Source of the DNA: Bog-756 sp963713625
GTDB lineage: Bacteria > Actinomycetota > Acidimicrobiia > Acidimicrobiales > RAAP-2
NCBI GenBank assembly: GCA_963713625.1
Contig: CAVQMN010000001.1
Location: 310,001-374,000 of the forward strand
Length of the DNA stretch: 64,000 bases
Direction: 5' to 3'
A program made the position numbers and the translations under genes. Positions 16,215 to 25,590 of the stretch are shown in pieces (the first letter of the stretch is position 1; every line of letters starts with the position of its first letter). Under the pieces are notes generated by a model. It did not search any database, was not told where the DNA came from, and saw only the letters and a program-made list of their open reading frames with translations.

Positions 16215-17129
16215 ATGGTGGAGGCGGTGGGCCTGGTCAAGCGCTTCGGGAACTTTGCCGCGGTCGACGGGATCGACGTGAGCATCGCCAGGGGCGAGAC
16301 ATTCGGTTTCCTGGGCCCGAACGGGGCCGGCAAGACCTCGACCATGAAGATGATCTCCTGCATGTCCCCGTTGAGCGAGGGATCTCTCCGGGTGCTCGGT
16401 CGCGATCCGGCCACCGACGGACCGGCCATCCGGTCCCGACTCGGCCTCGTTCCCCAGGACGACACGCTCGAGCTCGAACTGTCGGTCCTCGACAACATCT
16501 ACCTGTACGGGCGCTATTTCGACCTGCCCCGCACGGTCATCCTCGAGCGAGCCGACCGCCTGCTCGAGTTCGCCCAACTCGGGGATCGCCGGAACGACAA
16601 GGTTGACAACCTGTCGGGAGGGATGAAGCGCCGTTTGACCATCGCCCGGTCGTTGGTCTCCGACCCGGACCTGCTCATCCTGGACGAGCCCACCACCGGA
16701 CTGGATCCCCAGGCCCGGCATCTGCTGTGGGAGCGCCTCTACCGGTTGAAGGCGGACGGGGTGACCCTGATCATCACCACCCACTACATGGACGAAGCTG
16801 AGCAACTCTGCGACCGGCTGGTGGTGATGGATCACGGGCACATCGTGGCCGAGGGCCCGCCGCGCAGCCTGATCGATCGCCTGTCGACCAAGGAGGTGCT
16901 CGAGCTGCGCTTCGGTCTGGACAGCCACGAGCTCTCGGTCCGGGAGGTGGCCGACGTGGCCGGACGGATCGAGGTGCTGCCCGACCGGCTGCTCCTCTAT
17001 GTCGACGATGGTGACCGGGCCCTGGCCGCGGTGCATGCCAAGGGCCTCGTCCCCGAGAGTGCGTTGGTCCGTCGGTCGACGCTCGAGGACGTGTTCCTGG
17101 CCCTCACCGGTCGCACCCTGGTGGATTGA
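16215..17129 (+). CDS. ABC exporter ATPase (NodI/DrrA-like)
   Basis: A 304-residue ATPase. Walker A is GPNGAGKTS, the Q-loop LVPQDD, the signature LSGGMKRRLT, Walker B LLILDEPTTGLDP, and the switch TTHYMDEAEQL. The C-terminal tail ends LEDVFLALTGR, the DrrA-like exporter hallmark. The ATG at 16215 begins the domain directly. It is 12 bp upstream of the first permease, and its two-permease arrangement resembles NodIJ/DrrABC exporters of polysaccharides or lipids. Confidence 0.92.
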   Translation: MVEAVGLVKRFGNFAAVDGIDVSIARGETFGFLGPNGAGKTSTMKMISCMSPLSEGSLRVLGRDPATDGPAIRSRLGLVPQDDTLELELSVLDNIYLYGRYFDLPRTVILERADRLLEFAQLGDRRNDKVDNLSGGMKRRLTIARSLVSDPDLLILDEPTTGLDPQARHLLWERLYRLKADGVTLIITTHYMDEAEQLCDRLVVMDHGHIVAEGPPRSLIDRLSTKEVLELRFGLDSHELSVREVADVAGRIEVLPDRLLLYVDDGDRALAAVHAKGLVPESALVRRSTLEDVFLALTGRTLVD

Positions 17130-17141
17130 GCGGGAAGACCC

Positions 17142-17960
17142 ATGGCCACCGACGCGCTCACCGACCGGGGTATGGCCCAGCCGAGGGCGGGATGGCCGAG
17201 CTGGGCGCGCTCCCTCTGGCACAACTGGTTCGTCTACTCGAAGACCTGGCGGTCGTCGCTCACCACCAGTTTCCTGCAGCCGGTGATGTATCTGGCCGCC
17301 ATGGGGCTCGGCATCGGGAGTCTGGTCGACCGGCACAGTGGCGGGGTCGACGGGGTCTCCTACCTCGCCTTCGTGGCCCCGGGGCTGTTGGCGGCCTCCA
17401 TGCTCCAGATGGGGGTGGCGGACTGCTCCTACCCGGTGATGGGAGGGCTCAAGTGGGAACGGACCTACTGGGCCAAGGTGGCCACTCCGCTGTCGGTGGC
17501 CGATGTGGTCATCGGCCACCTCGGGTGGGAGGTGGTGCGGTTCGTCTCGGTGTCCGCCCTCTTCCTGGCCGTCATGGCCGCCTTCGGAGTGGTGGCATCG
17601 CCGTTGGCCGTGCTGGTGGTGCCCGTCGCCGTCCTGTCCGGGATGGCCACTGCCGCTCCGACGGCCGCCTTCTCCGCCACCCAGGACTCCGACTACGGGA
17701 TGGCCCTGCTCTTCCGATTGGGCGTTCTCCCCATGTTCCTCTTCTCCGGGGTCTTCTACCCGGTGGCCCGGCTTCCGCAGTGGGCCCAGGCCCTGGCCGA
17801 ACTCGTGCCCCTCACCCACGGGGTCAATCTGTGCCGCGCCTTGACCCTGGGCAAGGGATTCGGATGGGGGATGCTCTTCGACCTGGCCTACCTGATCGCC
17901 TGGAGCGCGGTGGGGCTGGCCCTGGCGCTCAGAACCTTCGGCCGGAGGCTGGTCGAGTGA
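17142..17960 (+). CDS. ABC-2 type permease, subunit 1
   Basis: A 272-residue membrane protein with about six helices: LQPVMYLAAMGLGIGSLV, YLAFVAPGLLAASML, FVSVSALFLAVMAAFGVV and LAVLVVPVAVLSGMA. The NodJ/DrrB-like motif FLFSGVFYPVARLPQWAQALAELVPLTHGVN is clear. The stop overlaps the start of the next permease (GTGA). It probably dimerises with subunit 2 over the shared ATPase. Confidence 0.88.
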   Translation: MATDALTDRGMAQPRAGWPSWARSLWHNWFVYSKTWRSSLTTSFLQPVMYLAAMGLGIGSLVDRHSGGVDGVSYLAFVAPGLLAASMLQMGVADCSYPVMGGLKWERTYWAKVATPLSVADVVIGHLGWEVVRFVSVSALFLAVMAAFGVVASPLAVLVVPVAVLSGMATAAPTAAFSATQDSDYGMALLFRLGVLPMFLFSGVFYPVARLPQWAQALAELVPLTHGVNLCRALTLGKGFGWGMLFDLAYLIAWSAVGLALALRTFGRRLVE

Positions 17961-18766
17961 ACCGGTTGGCCACACCGCTGCCCTCCCGACTGCTTCCTCC
18001 CCTCGGGAGCCGGCGCGCCCTGCTCCTGCTGGAGAGGAACGCCCGGCTCTATCTCCGGCATCGGGTCCTCTTCCTCACCGGGGTGGTGGAACCGCTCCTG
18101 TTCCTCCTCTCCATCGGCATCGGACTCGGTGGTCTGGTCGGCCCCATCCGGGTGGGGAACACCGAGGTGCCCTACGCCGCTTTTGTCGCACCGGCCCTCC
18201 TCGCCACCTCGGCCATGAACGGGGCGATGATCGACTCCATCTTCAACCTCTTTTTCAAGCTGAAGATCACCCATCTCTACGACTCGGTGCTGGCTACCCC
18301 GCTCGACGCCAACGACGTGGCCCTCGGCGAGATCGGTTGGGCGGTGGTACGCGGGTTGTTCTACGCCGCCACCTTCGTGGCCATCATGGCCGCGCTGGGG
18401 GACGTCCGTAGCTGGATGGTGGTGTTCTGCCTGCCGGCGAGCGTGCTCCTCAGCGCGGCGTTCGCCGCGGTGGGCATGGCCGCCACTACGCACATGAGGA
18501 GCTGGCAGGACTTCGACATGGTCTCGCTGGTGTTCATGCCGTTGTTCCTCTTCTCCGGCACCTTCTATCCCATCAGCGCCTACCCGTCATGGTTGGCCCA
18601 CATCGTGGCGGTCACCCCTCTGTACCAAGGGGTGGAGATCAACCGGGCCTTTTCGCTCGGGCAACTCCACTGGAGCCTGCTGGCCAACGCCGCCTATCTG
18701 ATGGTTCTGTTCGCCGTGGGCTATTGGATGGCCAGCCGCCGGCTCAACCGGCTCCTCCTTCCATGA
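17957..18766 (+). CDS. ABC-2 type permease, subunit 2
   Basis: A 269-residue paralogue of the preceding permease (PLLFLLSIGIGLGGLV, AAFVAPALLATSAM, FMPLFLFSGTFYPISAYPSWLAHIVAVTPLYQGVE). I start it at the GTG at 17957, which overlaps the TGA of subunit 1, the strongest evidence for this start. The tandem permeases arose by duplication and suggest a heterodimeric pore. Confidence 0.86.
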   Translation: MNRLATPLPSRLLPPLGSRRALLLLERNARLYLRHRVLFLTGVVEPLLFLLSIGIGLGGLVGPIRVGNTEVPYAAFVAPALLATSAMNGAMIDSIFNLFFKLKITHLYDSVLATPLDANDVALGEIGWAVVRGLFYAATFVAIMAALGDVRSWMVVFCLPASVLLSAAFAAVGMAATTHMRSWQDFDMVSLVFMPLFLFSGTFYPISAYPSWLAHIVAVTPLYQGVEINRAFSLGQLHWSLLANAAYLMVLFAVGYWMASRRLNRLLLP

Positions 18767-19008
18767 GCCTCCTTCCATCAGACGGGACATCGGTCCGGCC
18801 GTTCGCCATTCCGGGCCCGACCCGCGGGACCGGTGGGGCGTGAGGGCGGTCCCGTCGATGTCACCCACGATGTCCGGATGATGCCAGAATCGGACGCCGA
18901 CCCAACGATGTCGGGCTGCGGGGCCGGCCGGTAGACGGGATTGACGGCCGCCGCATCGTCCTCCGCCCAGGGATTCCGATCCATGTTCTCCAACTGCAGG
19001 ACAACCAA

Positions 19009-19530
19009 GTGACCCAGCACGCCATGCCCAGTCCGTTCGAGCCGGAGGAACGGCACTCGGTGCTGTGGCTTTCCGATTACGTGTACGGCTCCATCTCGAC
19101 GCTGGTGGCGATCTCCGGGCTGACCTTCGAGCCGAAACCAGAGGCACTGACCAGTGCCGGCGTGGTGGTCATCGGTGCCGTTTCCATCTGGCTGGCCCAT
19201 GCCCTGTCCCGGCTGGTGACCACCCGGGCGTGGCAACACCTCGTGCTCACACGGGCCGACGTCAGGGACCAACTGCTGGCTTCGTGGCCCATCGTCGCCG
19301 CCGCCGTCCCGGCAACTTTGATCTTCACCCTGTCAGGTCTCCACCTGTGGAAGGTGACGACCGCATTCGTCCTGGCCGAGATCGTGGGGGTGCTCGGGCT
19401 GGCCATCGTCGGGATCGGGACCGCCGGCGGCCGGGAACGACCACTGGCCCGGCGGATTTTCTACGTCGTCGGCCTCGTGGGAGTGGGGGTCATGATCGTT
19501 GCCCTCGAGCTGCTGGTCCATCTGCTCTGA
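19009..19530 (+). CDS. Four-helix membrane protein, unknown
   Basis: A 173-residue predicted membrane protein with four hydrophobic segments (about residues 28-40, 48-66, 92-112 and 118-137, plus a weak fifth at the end). No family was recognised; the Arg/Asp in RADVRDQLL sits between helices 2 and 3. The GTG start has an AGGA ribosome site; an ATG at 19024 is an alternative. The last 41 bp overlap the end of the convergent HNH gene. The 242 bp before it contain no gene. Confidence 0.6.
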   Translation: MTQHAMPSPFEPEERHSVLWLSDYVYGSISTLVAISGLTFEPKPEALTSAGVVVIGAVSIWLAHALSRLVTTRAWQHLVLTRADVRDQLLASWPIVAAAVPATLIFTLSGLHLWKVTTAFVLAEIVGVLGLAIVGIGTAGGRERPLARRIFYVVGLVGVGVMIVALELLVHLL

Positions 19531-20830
19531 CTGCTGGTCCCTCTGCTTTCGAGACCCGCGGAACCGTTTCCGGCTGCGCCGGAGACATCGACGTGGCCGG
19601 CGGGGGCCGTTGGTTGCGGAGGCGGTTGTGGAATCGGCACAGCAGCCGTCCGTTCTCCTGGGTGGTGAGGCCGCCGAGGGCCCAGGGCTGGATATGGTCG
19701 ATCTCGGCCCACCGGGCCGGGCGGTCGCAGAAGGGGTGGGTGCACTGCCGGTCCCGCACCTCGATGGCCCGGCGGGTGGCGCCGGTGAACAGCCGGGTGT
19801 GGGGGCTGATCTCGCTCCGGGTGCCGGGGTGGCCCACGGCCCGCTCCAGATCGGCGCCGGTGACCCGGCCGGTGACCTCGGGAACCAGCCGGGTGGTGCA
19901 GCCGATGGTCACCCGGCCACCGGGGGCGACGGTGGCCCGCTCCACATCGGCCCCGTCCAGCCAGGGCAGCAGTGACCCCGGGGGGACCACGGTGCCGTTC
20001 TCGAGCTCACAGGTCCGCCCGTGCAGGGTCTCCCAGCCCACGAGGACGGTGAAGAGCGGGGCCGGTCTCCGGGTCCCGGCCGGGCAGCCCTGCGAGCGGA
20101 CGGCCATCTCCACCAGGGCGTCGGCCCGGCGCTGTCCGGGGGTGCGGGCCAGCGTGTCCCCCGGTCCCGGATCACGGCCGAGGAGGGCTTTGGCCCCGGC
20201 CCGGTCGGCCTCGAACAGTTCGGTGTCGATCCGTTCGAGCTCGCCGGCCACGATGGCGCCCCGGACAGGGTCGAGGGTCATCCCCCCGAGCCAGGTCCCG
20301 GCGAAGCTCTGGACCAGAAAGGCGTCCCGGTTGCCCTGCCGGCGTTCGGCGTCCTTGTCGGCCCCGTCCGGATCGGCCAGCTGCCCCCAGTAGGCCGCGG
20401 CCCGGCTGAAGTGGGCAAAGGTCAGTTCGGTGGCCTGGTCGACCAGCAGGGCCTCGTCCCGGGCCAGGGCTTCTTCGGTCCCGGGACGGCGGAGGCGGCC
20501 CATCACCTCCACGTGGTCGCCGGTGATGTCCCCTCCCACCCAGGCCCGCTCCGTCTCGGGCAGGAACCGGAGCTCCCGGCCCCGGCGGACCCGGCGCTGG
20601 GCCGCTTTCTTCGGGACCCGGCAGGTGGCCGTGATCCACGCCGCCGCCGTCTGGGCTCCGTCGGCCGCCCAGTCACCGGCGGCGTCGAAGGAGGCGGTGG
20701 CCCGGGTGGCGACGGCCTCCAGGGTGGCCAGGTGGCGGTGCAACGAAACGATCGACTCGGCGTCGGCCAGGGCCGAGGGGTCCAGCTCACGCAGTTGTCC
20801 GAGCACCTCGGCGAGGTCGTCAAGTACCAC
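19490..20830 (-). CDS. DUF222 / HNH endonuclease domain protein (13E12 family)
   Basis: A 446-residue protein. Residues 1-300 form the helical DUF222 domain common in actinobacterial 13E12-repeat proteins (AAWITATCRVPKKAAQRRVRRG, DPVRGAIVAGELERID). The C-terminal HNH nuclease motif is complete: RDRQCTHPFC, AEIDHIQPWALGGLT, NGRLLCRFHNRLR. These proteins are present in many copies in actinobacterial genomes and may be mobile or DNA-processing; their role is unproven. The last 40 residues are low-complexity. The end overlaps the membrane protein gene by 41 bp. Confidence 0.9.
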   Translation of the reverse strand: MVLDDLAEVLGQLRELDPSALADAESIVSLHRHLATLEAVATRATASFDAAGDWAADGAQTAAAWITATCRVPKKAAQRRVRRGRELRFLPETERAWVGGDITGDHVEVMGRLRRPGTEEALARDEALLVDQATELTFAHFSRAAAYWGQLADPDGADKDAERRQGNRDAFLVQSFAGTWLGGMTLDPVRGAIVAGELERIDTELFEADRAGAKALLGRDPGPGDTLARTPGQRRADALVEMAVRSQGCPAGTRRPAPLFTVLVGWETLHGRTCELENGTVVPPGSLLPWLDGADVERATVAPGGRVTIGCTTRLVPEVTGRVTGADLERAVGHPGTRSEISPHTRLFTGATRRAIEVRDRQCTHPFCDRPARWAEIDHIQPWALGGLTTQENGRLLCRFHNRLRNQRPPPATSMSPAQPETVPRVSKAEGPAVRADGPAARGQRS

Positions 20831-20935
20831 GACGCCAGTCCAGCACCCGGGTGTGACTCTCGGCCGTCCGGTCCCGGGCGGTAGTGTGGAGACGGCAGAT
20901 CAGCCAGGTGGGATGGGCTCGCCTCGGGGAGGCCG

Positions 20936-21259
20936 ATGATGAACGACCAGATGGACGGGCAGGTTGACGGTGGTCGGTCGGTCGGGTTGGAGACCGCCCT
21001 TGCCGGTATCACCGAGGCCGAGCTGACCGAGCTTGCCCTGGCCGCCGATCCCGACGCTCCCTTGGCCGAGGATGCGGTGCCGCTCTCGGTGTACCTGGAC
21101 GAAGCGCCCGGGCTCCTACCGCCTTGGTACATGCCATCGCCCATGGTCCGAGGGGGCAAGAGCTGGCGTGTCCCGGTGGTCCTGGTGATCGTGGCCGCAT
21201 TCGTGATCATCGAGGCGTTCGGGCTCTGCAGTACCTTCGGACAGCTGGTTCCTGCCTGA
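20936..21259 (+). CDS. Small single-pass membrane protein
   Basis: A 107-residue protein with an acidic N-terminal half (residues 20-60 rich in Asp, Glu and Ala) and one C-terminal transmembrane helix (VPVVLVIVAAFVIIEAFGL, about residues 79-97). The ribosome site GGGGAGG is good. No family was recognised. It is divergent from the HNH gene and just upstream of the LPXTG gene, so it might belong with the cell-wall genes. Confidence 0.6.
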   Translation: MMNDQMDGQVDGGRSVGLETALAGITEAELTELALAADPDAPLAEDAVPLSVYLDEAPGLLPPWYMPSPMVRGGKSWRVPVVLVIVAAFVIIEAFGLCSTFGQLVPA

Positions 21260-21289
21260 AGGAGGGATGGAGCCTCGGATGGGTGCAAT

Positions 21290-21347
21290 CCTGTCCCTTT
21301 TATCACTCCTTGTGGTTGCATAGCTCCTCTTAGTGGTGATAGGGCAG
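21290..21347. other. Imperfect hairpin before the LPXTG gene
   Basis: CCTGTCCC...TATCAC pairs with GTGATAGGGCAGG across a 29-base loop, making a stem of about 13 bp with a bulge. It lies in the 225-bp gap between the small membrane protein and the LPXTG protein. There is no T-run after it, so it is not a plain terminator. Confidence 0.35.
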
Positions 21348-21484
21348 GTTCACTCGGAGACTCATTGCGAAGAGCGCGCCGACACGGCAAGATGGATCCA
21401 ACAGCCAGCCGCCAACGACGGTTAACGTGGTCTGTGAAGGGGCACGCAGGGGGAAGACCCCCTACGGAAAGAAGGGCAACCAAA

Positions 21485-21835
21485 ATGTGGGCAAGACGCT
21501 TGTTGATCGGTTCAGGATTCGCGGTGGCTTCGTTGATCGCCGTGCCAGCTGTGGCCGGAGCCACTCCCAGTTGTGGGTCCACGACGGGGGTCAGCTGTTC
21601 TGTGACTCCGTCGGCGCCTCCAACGGTTGCCGGTAACACCGGCGGTGTGGCGCCGACCAGCCAGCTGCCCAATACCGGTGCGACCAACGCAGGCGTAGCC
21701 AGCCCCACCGTCGCACCGACCACGAGTCTGCCCTTCACCGGCGCGGACGTGGAAGGGATGGCCGTGGTCGGCCTCGGTGCTGTGGCCGCCGGCACGCTCT
21801 TGATGCGCCGCCGCCGCCGCACGCTGCCCGCCTGA
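21485..21835 (+). CDS. Miniature LPXTG cell-wall-anchored protein
   Basis: A 116-residue secreted protein. The signal peptide covers residues 1-26 (LIAVPAVAGA). The sorting signal is LPFTG at residues 82-86, followed by a hydrophobic helix (90-107) and a tail of five arginines. A second LPNTG lies at residues 61-65. The mature part is only about 60 residues, rich in Thr/Ser/Pro, with a Cys pair (C30, C38) that could form a disulphide. It faces a sortase gene, its likely processing enzyme. The ATG at 21485 has an AAGGG ribosome site. Function of the mature peptide is unknown. Confidence 0.85.
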   Translation: MWARRLLIGSGFAVASLIAVPAVAGATPSCGSTTGVSCSVTPSAPPTVAGNTGGVAPTSQLPNTGATNAGVASPTVAPTTSLPFTGADVEGMAVVGLGAVAAGTLLMRRRRRTLPA

Positions 21836-22005
21836 TCCCCGGACCAGGTTCAGTTGGGCGCCGCTTGGGCGCCGCGAAACACAGCGCACATCCGACAGAC
21901 GCGTAGCACCCCAAGGCTCAGCGTCCAGGATTCAGCCCGGCCACGTCCCACGATTCCGCCCAGTCGCGTCGGGTACTTCTTCACCCCGACTTCCGTGATG
22001 GGAAC

Positions 22006-22911
22006 TCAGTAGCTCGCGGGTAGCAGCGGCGCCAGCACCTCGAAGAAGAAGAAGACCACCACCAGCCAGGCGATGAGGCCGAAGGCGACAACAGCCACCC
22101 GCTGGCCCCGGTGCAGGCGGCGTTCCCAACCCCAGACCAGGGTGGTCAGCGCAGCGACGGCAATGCCCCAGAGGATGGCAGCGGTCCAGTCGTGCGGTGG
22201 GTTCGGAGAGGCGTTGCGAACAGGTGCCACCGGCGTGGCCGAGACGTGAGGTTTGGGGTGGTTCAGAATGCTGGCCACCAGCCTGGCGTGCACGACCAGC
22301 CGCTGACTGGCGCTGTAGCGCGGGTTGCAGGTGGTCAGCGTCAACGTCGCGCCCCGGGTCTGGTCGATCACCGACACGTCCGTAGGGGAGACGGCCAGAC
22401 TCCCGGTCACGTGGTAGAGAAAGATCCCTTGCAGCGTCACGATGGTGATCGAATCTCCCGGGACCAGTTCGTTGAGGTTGTAGAAGGGGTGGAGATAGGT
22501 GGTGCGATGACCGGCGATCGCCGCATTGCCCAATTCCCCGGGCAACGGCGTCCCCGGATAATGGCCGGGACCTGTCTGGAGCTGCGCGTCACCCGTACCC
22601 TCAACCACCACCATCGACAGATCGATCTTCGGAATGGTGATCGTCCCCACCGGGCTCCCGACGGCGGGGGCGGCGATGCGGCCGGCGGGTTGAGCGACCG
22701 GCGCGTTGTTCGGTGGTGGGTTGGCCAGGGTCGTGGGGGTCGAGGTACCGGCGAGTCGTTGGGCCGAGCCGAATTCCGCGCGGAGATGGGCCTGGCTGCG
22801 GGCGGTCATCAGTCCTGTTCCCCACAGGAGGTAGGGGATGAACAACAGGATCAAAATTCCGGCAACCAGAACCACCCGTCCCACTGCCATCCGGATGGTC
22901 GTGAACGACAC
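22006..22911 (-). CDS. Class E sortase
   Basis: A 301-residue membrane transpeptidase that would attach LPXTG-type proteins to the cell wall. It has an N-terminal helix (residues 10-30), a Pro/Thr linker, the sortase barrel with catalytic H135 (AIAGHR), C195 (TLTTC) and R204 (SQRL), and two C-terminal helices (about 243-262 and 272-293). TLTTCNPRYSASQRL is typical of class E. The two extra C-terminal helices are less common. It is convergent with the LPXTG gene, 170 bp apart, and its start is divergent from the DUF4012 gene. Confidence 0.92.
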   Translation of the reverse strand: MSFTTIRMAVGRVVLVAGILILLFIPYLLWGTGLMTARSQAHLRAEFGSAQRLAGTSTPTTLANPPPNNAPVAQPAGRIAAPAVGSPVGTITIPKIDLSMVVVEGTGDAQLQTGPGHYPGTPLPGELGNAAIAGHRTTYLHPFYNLNELVPGDSITIVTLQGIFLYHVTGSLAVSPTDVSVIDQTRGATLTLTTCNPRYSASQRLVVHARLVASILNHPKPHVSATPVAPVRNASPNPPHDWTAAILWGIAVAALTTLVWGWERRLHRGQRVAVVAFGLIAWLVVVFFFFEVLAPLLPASY

Positions 22912-23066
22912 GCAGGGATGCTAGCGGTACCGAGCGCCAGTTCCAGACCGGGTCAGCCGATGACGCTGGTTCGGCTGCCACTTCCGGTACCATCAGTGAC
23001 CGTTGCCCACCGTGCCGTTGAGCGTCGCCAGCCTCGTGGCCCTGTCACCGGTGCCTGAAAAATCGA

Positions 23067-24815
23067 GTGGTCGCCGTGAGCGATAAGCAGGGTCGACGGC
23101 GACGAAGGTGGCTGATAGCGCTGGCCATCGTCGTGGTTGTGGTGGTCTGGGGTCTGATCGTGGGCCTGAAGACGTTGTCCGCCTACCATCACGACAAGCG
23201 TGGGTTGGCCGCCCTCCAGCAGGTGAAGGCCGACCTGTCCCCTGGAGATCTCACATCGGCGCAGTCGACCCGGCTCCTCGATCAGGCCCAGGCCGAGTTC
23301 GCCAGCGCCAAGTCGGAGCTGTCCTCACCTCTCTTCGCACCCATCATCGTCGTGCCGGTGATCGGTCGGCAGTACACCGCGGTCCGGGACCTGAGCTCGG
23401 CCGCCGACACCGTCTGTCAGGTCGGGTCTTCGTTCATCTCCGAGGTCCACGGTCTGCTGAACGCACCCCACAGCGCCGGCCCCGAGCGCGTCGCCTCCCT
23501 GCGGAAGCTCGGTGCCCTGTCGTTGTCCGCCGAACGTCAGTTGTCCAGTATCGACACCGGACCTTCGCAGGCGCTGGTGAGCCCGTTGGCCGCCAAGCAC
23601 AACCAGTTCGTCGAGCAGCTCTACGATGCACGGGTCCGGTTGGCCAAGGCCGCCGCGGTGTCGGCCACGGTCGCCACCATCCTGCAGGGACCCCAGACCT
23701 ATCTGGTCCTGGCCGCCAACAACGCGGAGATGCGGTCCGGCTCCGGGGCGTTCCTCGACGTCGGTACGGCCACCACGTCCGACGGCTCGGTGGACCTCGG
23801 GGGTTTCGAACCGTCCGGCGACCACACCCTCCCCGCCGGAGCGGTGAACCCCACCGGTGATCTTCTGCACAACTGGGGTTGGTTCCTTCCGGGGGTGGAC
23901 TTCCGCAATCTGGGTCTGACGCCTCAGTTCAATGTGACCGCACCGCTGGCGGCACGCATGTGGACCGCTCTGACCGGCCAGCAGGTGAACGGGGTCATGG
24001 CGTTGGATGACGCAGGGGTCAAGCAGCTGTTGGAGGCCACCGGCCCCGTGGTCGTCGACGGCATGACCATCAGCGCCGACAACGCCGAGCAGTACCTCCT
24101 CCACGATCAGTACGTCGGTCTGACCGATTCGGGGGCGGCACAGCGTCAGGATGCGCTGGGCGCACTGACCAATGCCGTCCTCCGCCAACTGGAGAGCCAG
24201 TCCACCGATCTGCGCACCCTCGGCCAGGCCGTGTCCAGCGCGGTCGCCGGGCGCAACCTGATGATGTGGTCGAGCAATCCGGTCGATCAGGCGGCGTGGT
24301 CGATCAGCGGGGTGAGCGGAAGCCTGACCGTCCACTCCGTCGACGTGTCGCTCATCAACCGGGGCGGGAACAAGCTCGACCAGTACCTGCCGATCCAGGT
24401 GGCGGTGACCACGGCCAGCGCCGGCCCGAACACGAGGGTCACCATGACCACCCGCCTGCCCAACATGACGCCGCCGGGCCAGTCCCAGTTCATCGCCGGA
24501 CCCTTTCCCGGCGTCCCGGTGAGCTACGGCGGTTATTTCGGGCTGGTGACCGTCAACCTGCCTGCCGCGGCCAGCCATATGACCATGACCGGTGCCGGGC
24601 GCCTGGCCGTGAACGGTGCCGACGGGCCGACCTGGACCATGGCGGCGCCGCTGACTATTCCCGAGGGCACCACCACGACGGTGGTGGTCACGTTCCAGAT
24701 GCCGGGTCACCACGGGTCGATGACTGTGGTCCCCTCCACCCGTATCCCCCCGGAGCAGTGGTCGGCCAACGGTCGGACGTTCGACGACACCGCGCCGACC
24801 ACGATCACCTGGTGA
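23067..24815 (+). CDS. DUF4012 membrane-anchored extracellular protein
   Basis: A 582-residue protein with a short basic N-terminus (RRRRRWLI) and one transmembrane helix (residues 15-37); the rest is extracytoplasmic. The DUF4012 core includes TYLVLAANNAEMRSGSGAFLDVG and VNGVMALDDAGVKQLLEATGPV. DUF4012 proteins are found near polysaccharide genes in Gram-positives; their biochemical role is unknown. The GTG at 23067 or 23076 is the start. The neighbouring sortase and the EPS locus suggest a cell-envelope job. Confidence 0.8.
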   Translation: MVAVSDKQGRRRRRWLIALAIVVVVVVWGLIVGLKTLSAYHHDKRGLAALQQVKADLSPGDLTSAQSTRLLDQAQAEFASAKSELSSPLFAPIIVVPVIGRQYTAVRDLSSAADTVCQVGSSFISEVHGLLNAPHSAGPERVASLRKLGALSLSAERQLSSIDTGPSQALVSPLAAKHNQFVEQLYDARVRLAKAAAVSATVATILQGPQTYLVLAANNAEMRSGSGAFLDVGTATTSDGSVDLGGFEPSGDHTLPAGAVNPTGDLLHNWGWFLPGVDFRNLGLTPQFNVTAPLAARMWTALTGQQVNGVMALDDAGVKQLLEATGPVVVDGMTISADNAEQYLLHDQYVGLTDSGAAQRQDALGALTNAVLRQLESQSTDLRTLGQAVSSAVAGRNLMMWSSNPVDQAAWSISGVSGSLTVHSVDVSLINRGGNKLDQYLPIQVAVTTASAGPNTRVTMTTRLPNMTPPGQSQFIAGPFPGVPVSYGGYFGLVTVNLPAAASHMTMTGAGRLAVNGADGPTWTMAAPLTIPEGTTTTVVVTFQMPGHHGSMTVVPSTRIPPEQWSANGRTFDDTAPTTITW

Positions 24816-24847
24816 CCGGCGAACATCGATCGGTCAGGCAGTAGCCC

Positions 24848-25590
24848 TCACGAGATGGCCACGGTGGGTGCGGCCAGATCGAGGCTGCCGGCCGAACCGT
24901 AGAAGTCGGCGTCCCCGAAGGCGAAGATGCCGCCATCCGAGGCCACCATCCAGTAGCCGTGGCCCGACGGGGTGGTCGTCATCCCCACGATGGGGCGGTT
25001 GAGGGACATGCCGCCGGTCGATCCGTAGAACCCCGCGTTCCCGAAGGCGAAGATGCCGCCGTCGGAAGCCACCAGCCAGTAGCCCCCGCCGTCGGGCGTC
25101 GAGGCCATGCCCACGATGGGTTCGTTCAGGGTCATGGCTCCGGTCGATCCGTAGAAGCCGGCATCCCCGAAGGCGAAGATGCCGCCGTCGGAAGCCACCA
25201 GCCAGTAGCCCCCGCCGTCCGGCGTCGAGGCCATGCCCACGATGGGCTTGTTGAGGGAGATGGCACCGGTCGATCCGTAGAACCCCGCGTTCCCGAAGGC
25301 GAAGATCCCGCCGTCGGAAGCCACCAGCCAGTAACCGCCGCCGCCGGGCGTCGGGGCCATGCCCACGATGGGCCGGTTGAGGGCGAGCCCGCCGGTCGAC
25401 CCGTAGAAGCCTGCGTCCCCGTAGGTGAACACACCGCCGTCGCTGGAGACCATCCAGTATCCCTTGCCGTCCGGGGTGGCCTTCATGCCCACGATGGGTG
25501 CGTCGAGTGGCGCCCCTGCCGTTGACCCGTAGAAGGACACGCTGCCGAAGGCGTAGATGCCCCCGGTGCTGGTGGTGAGCCAGTAGCCGC
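24848..25590 (-). repeat. Six tandem 126-bp (42-residue) coding repeats
   Basis: Each unit encodes GYWLVASDGGIFAFGDAGFY followed by GSTG..LN.PIVGMA.TPDG. Units are 126 bp apart and nearly identical at DNA level in the middle copies, for example near 25068 and 25194. The outer units are more divergent (GYWLTTSTGG, GYWMVASDGG). The pattern suggests a recently expanded beta-propeller or cell-surface binding array. Confidence 0.9.

Noticed and set aside
16161..17975. 600-residue minus-strand frame across the ABC exporter
   Set aside because: Antisense to a clear ATPase and permease; composition is His/Gly/Arg-rich and unlike a protein.
19065..20393. Plus-strand frame across the HNH gene
   Set aside because: Antisense to a clear DUF222/HNH gene; no domain.
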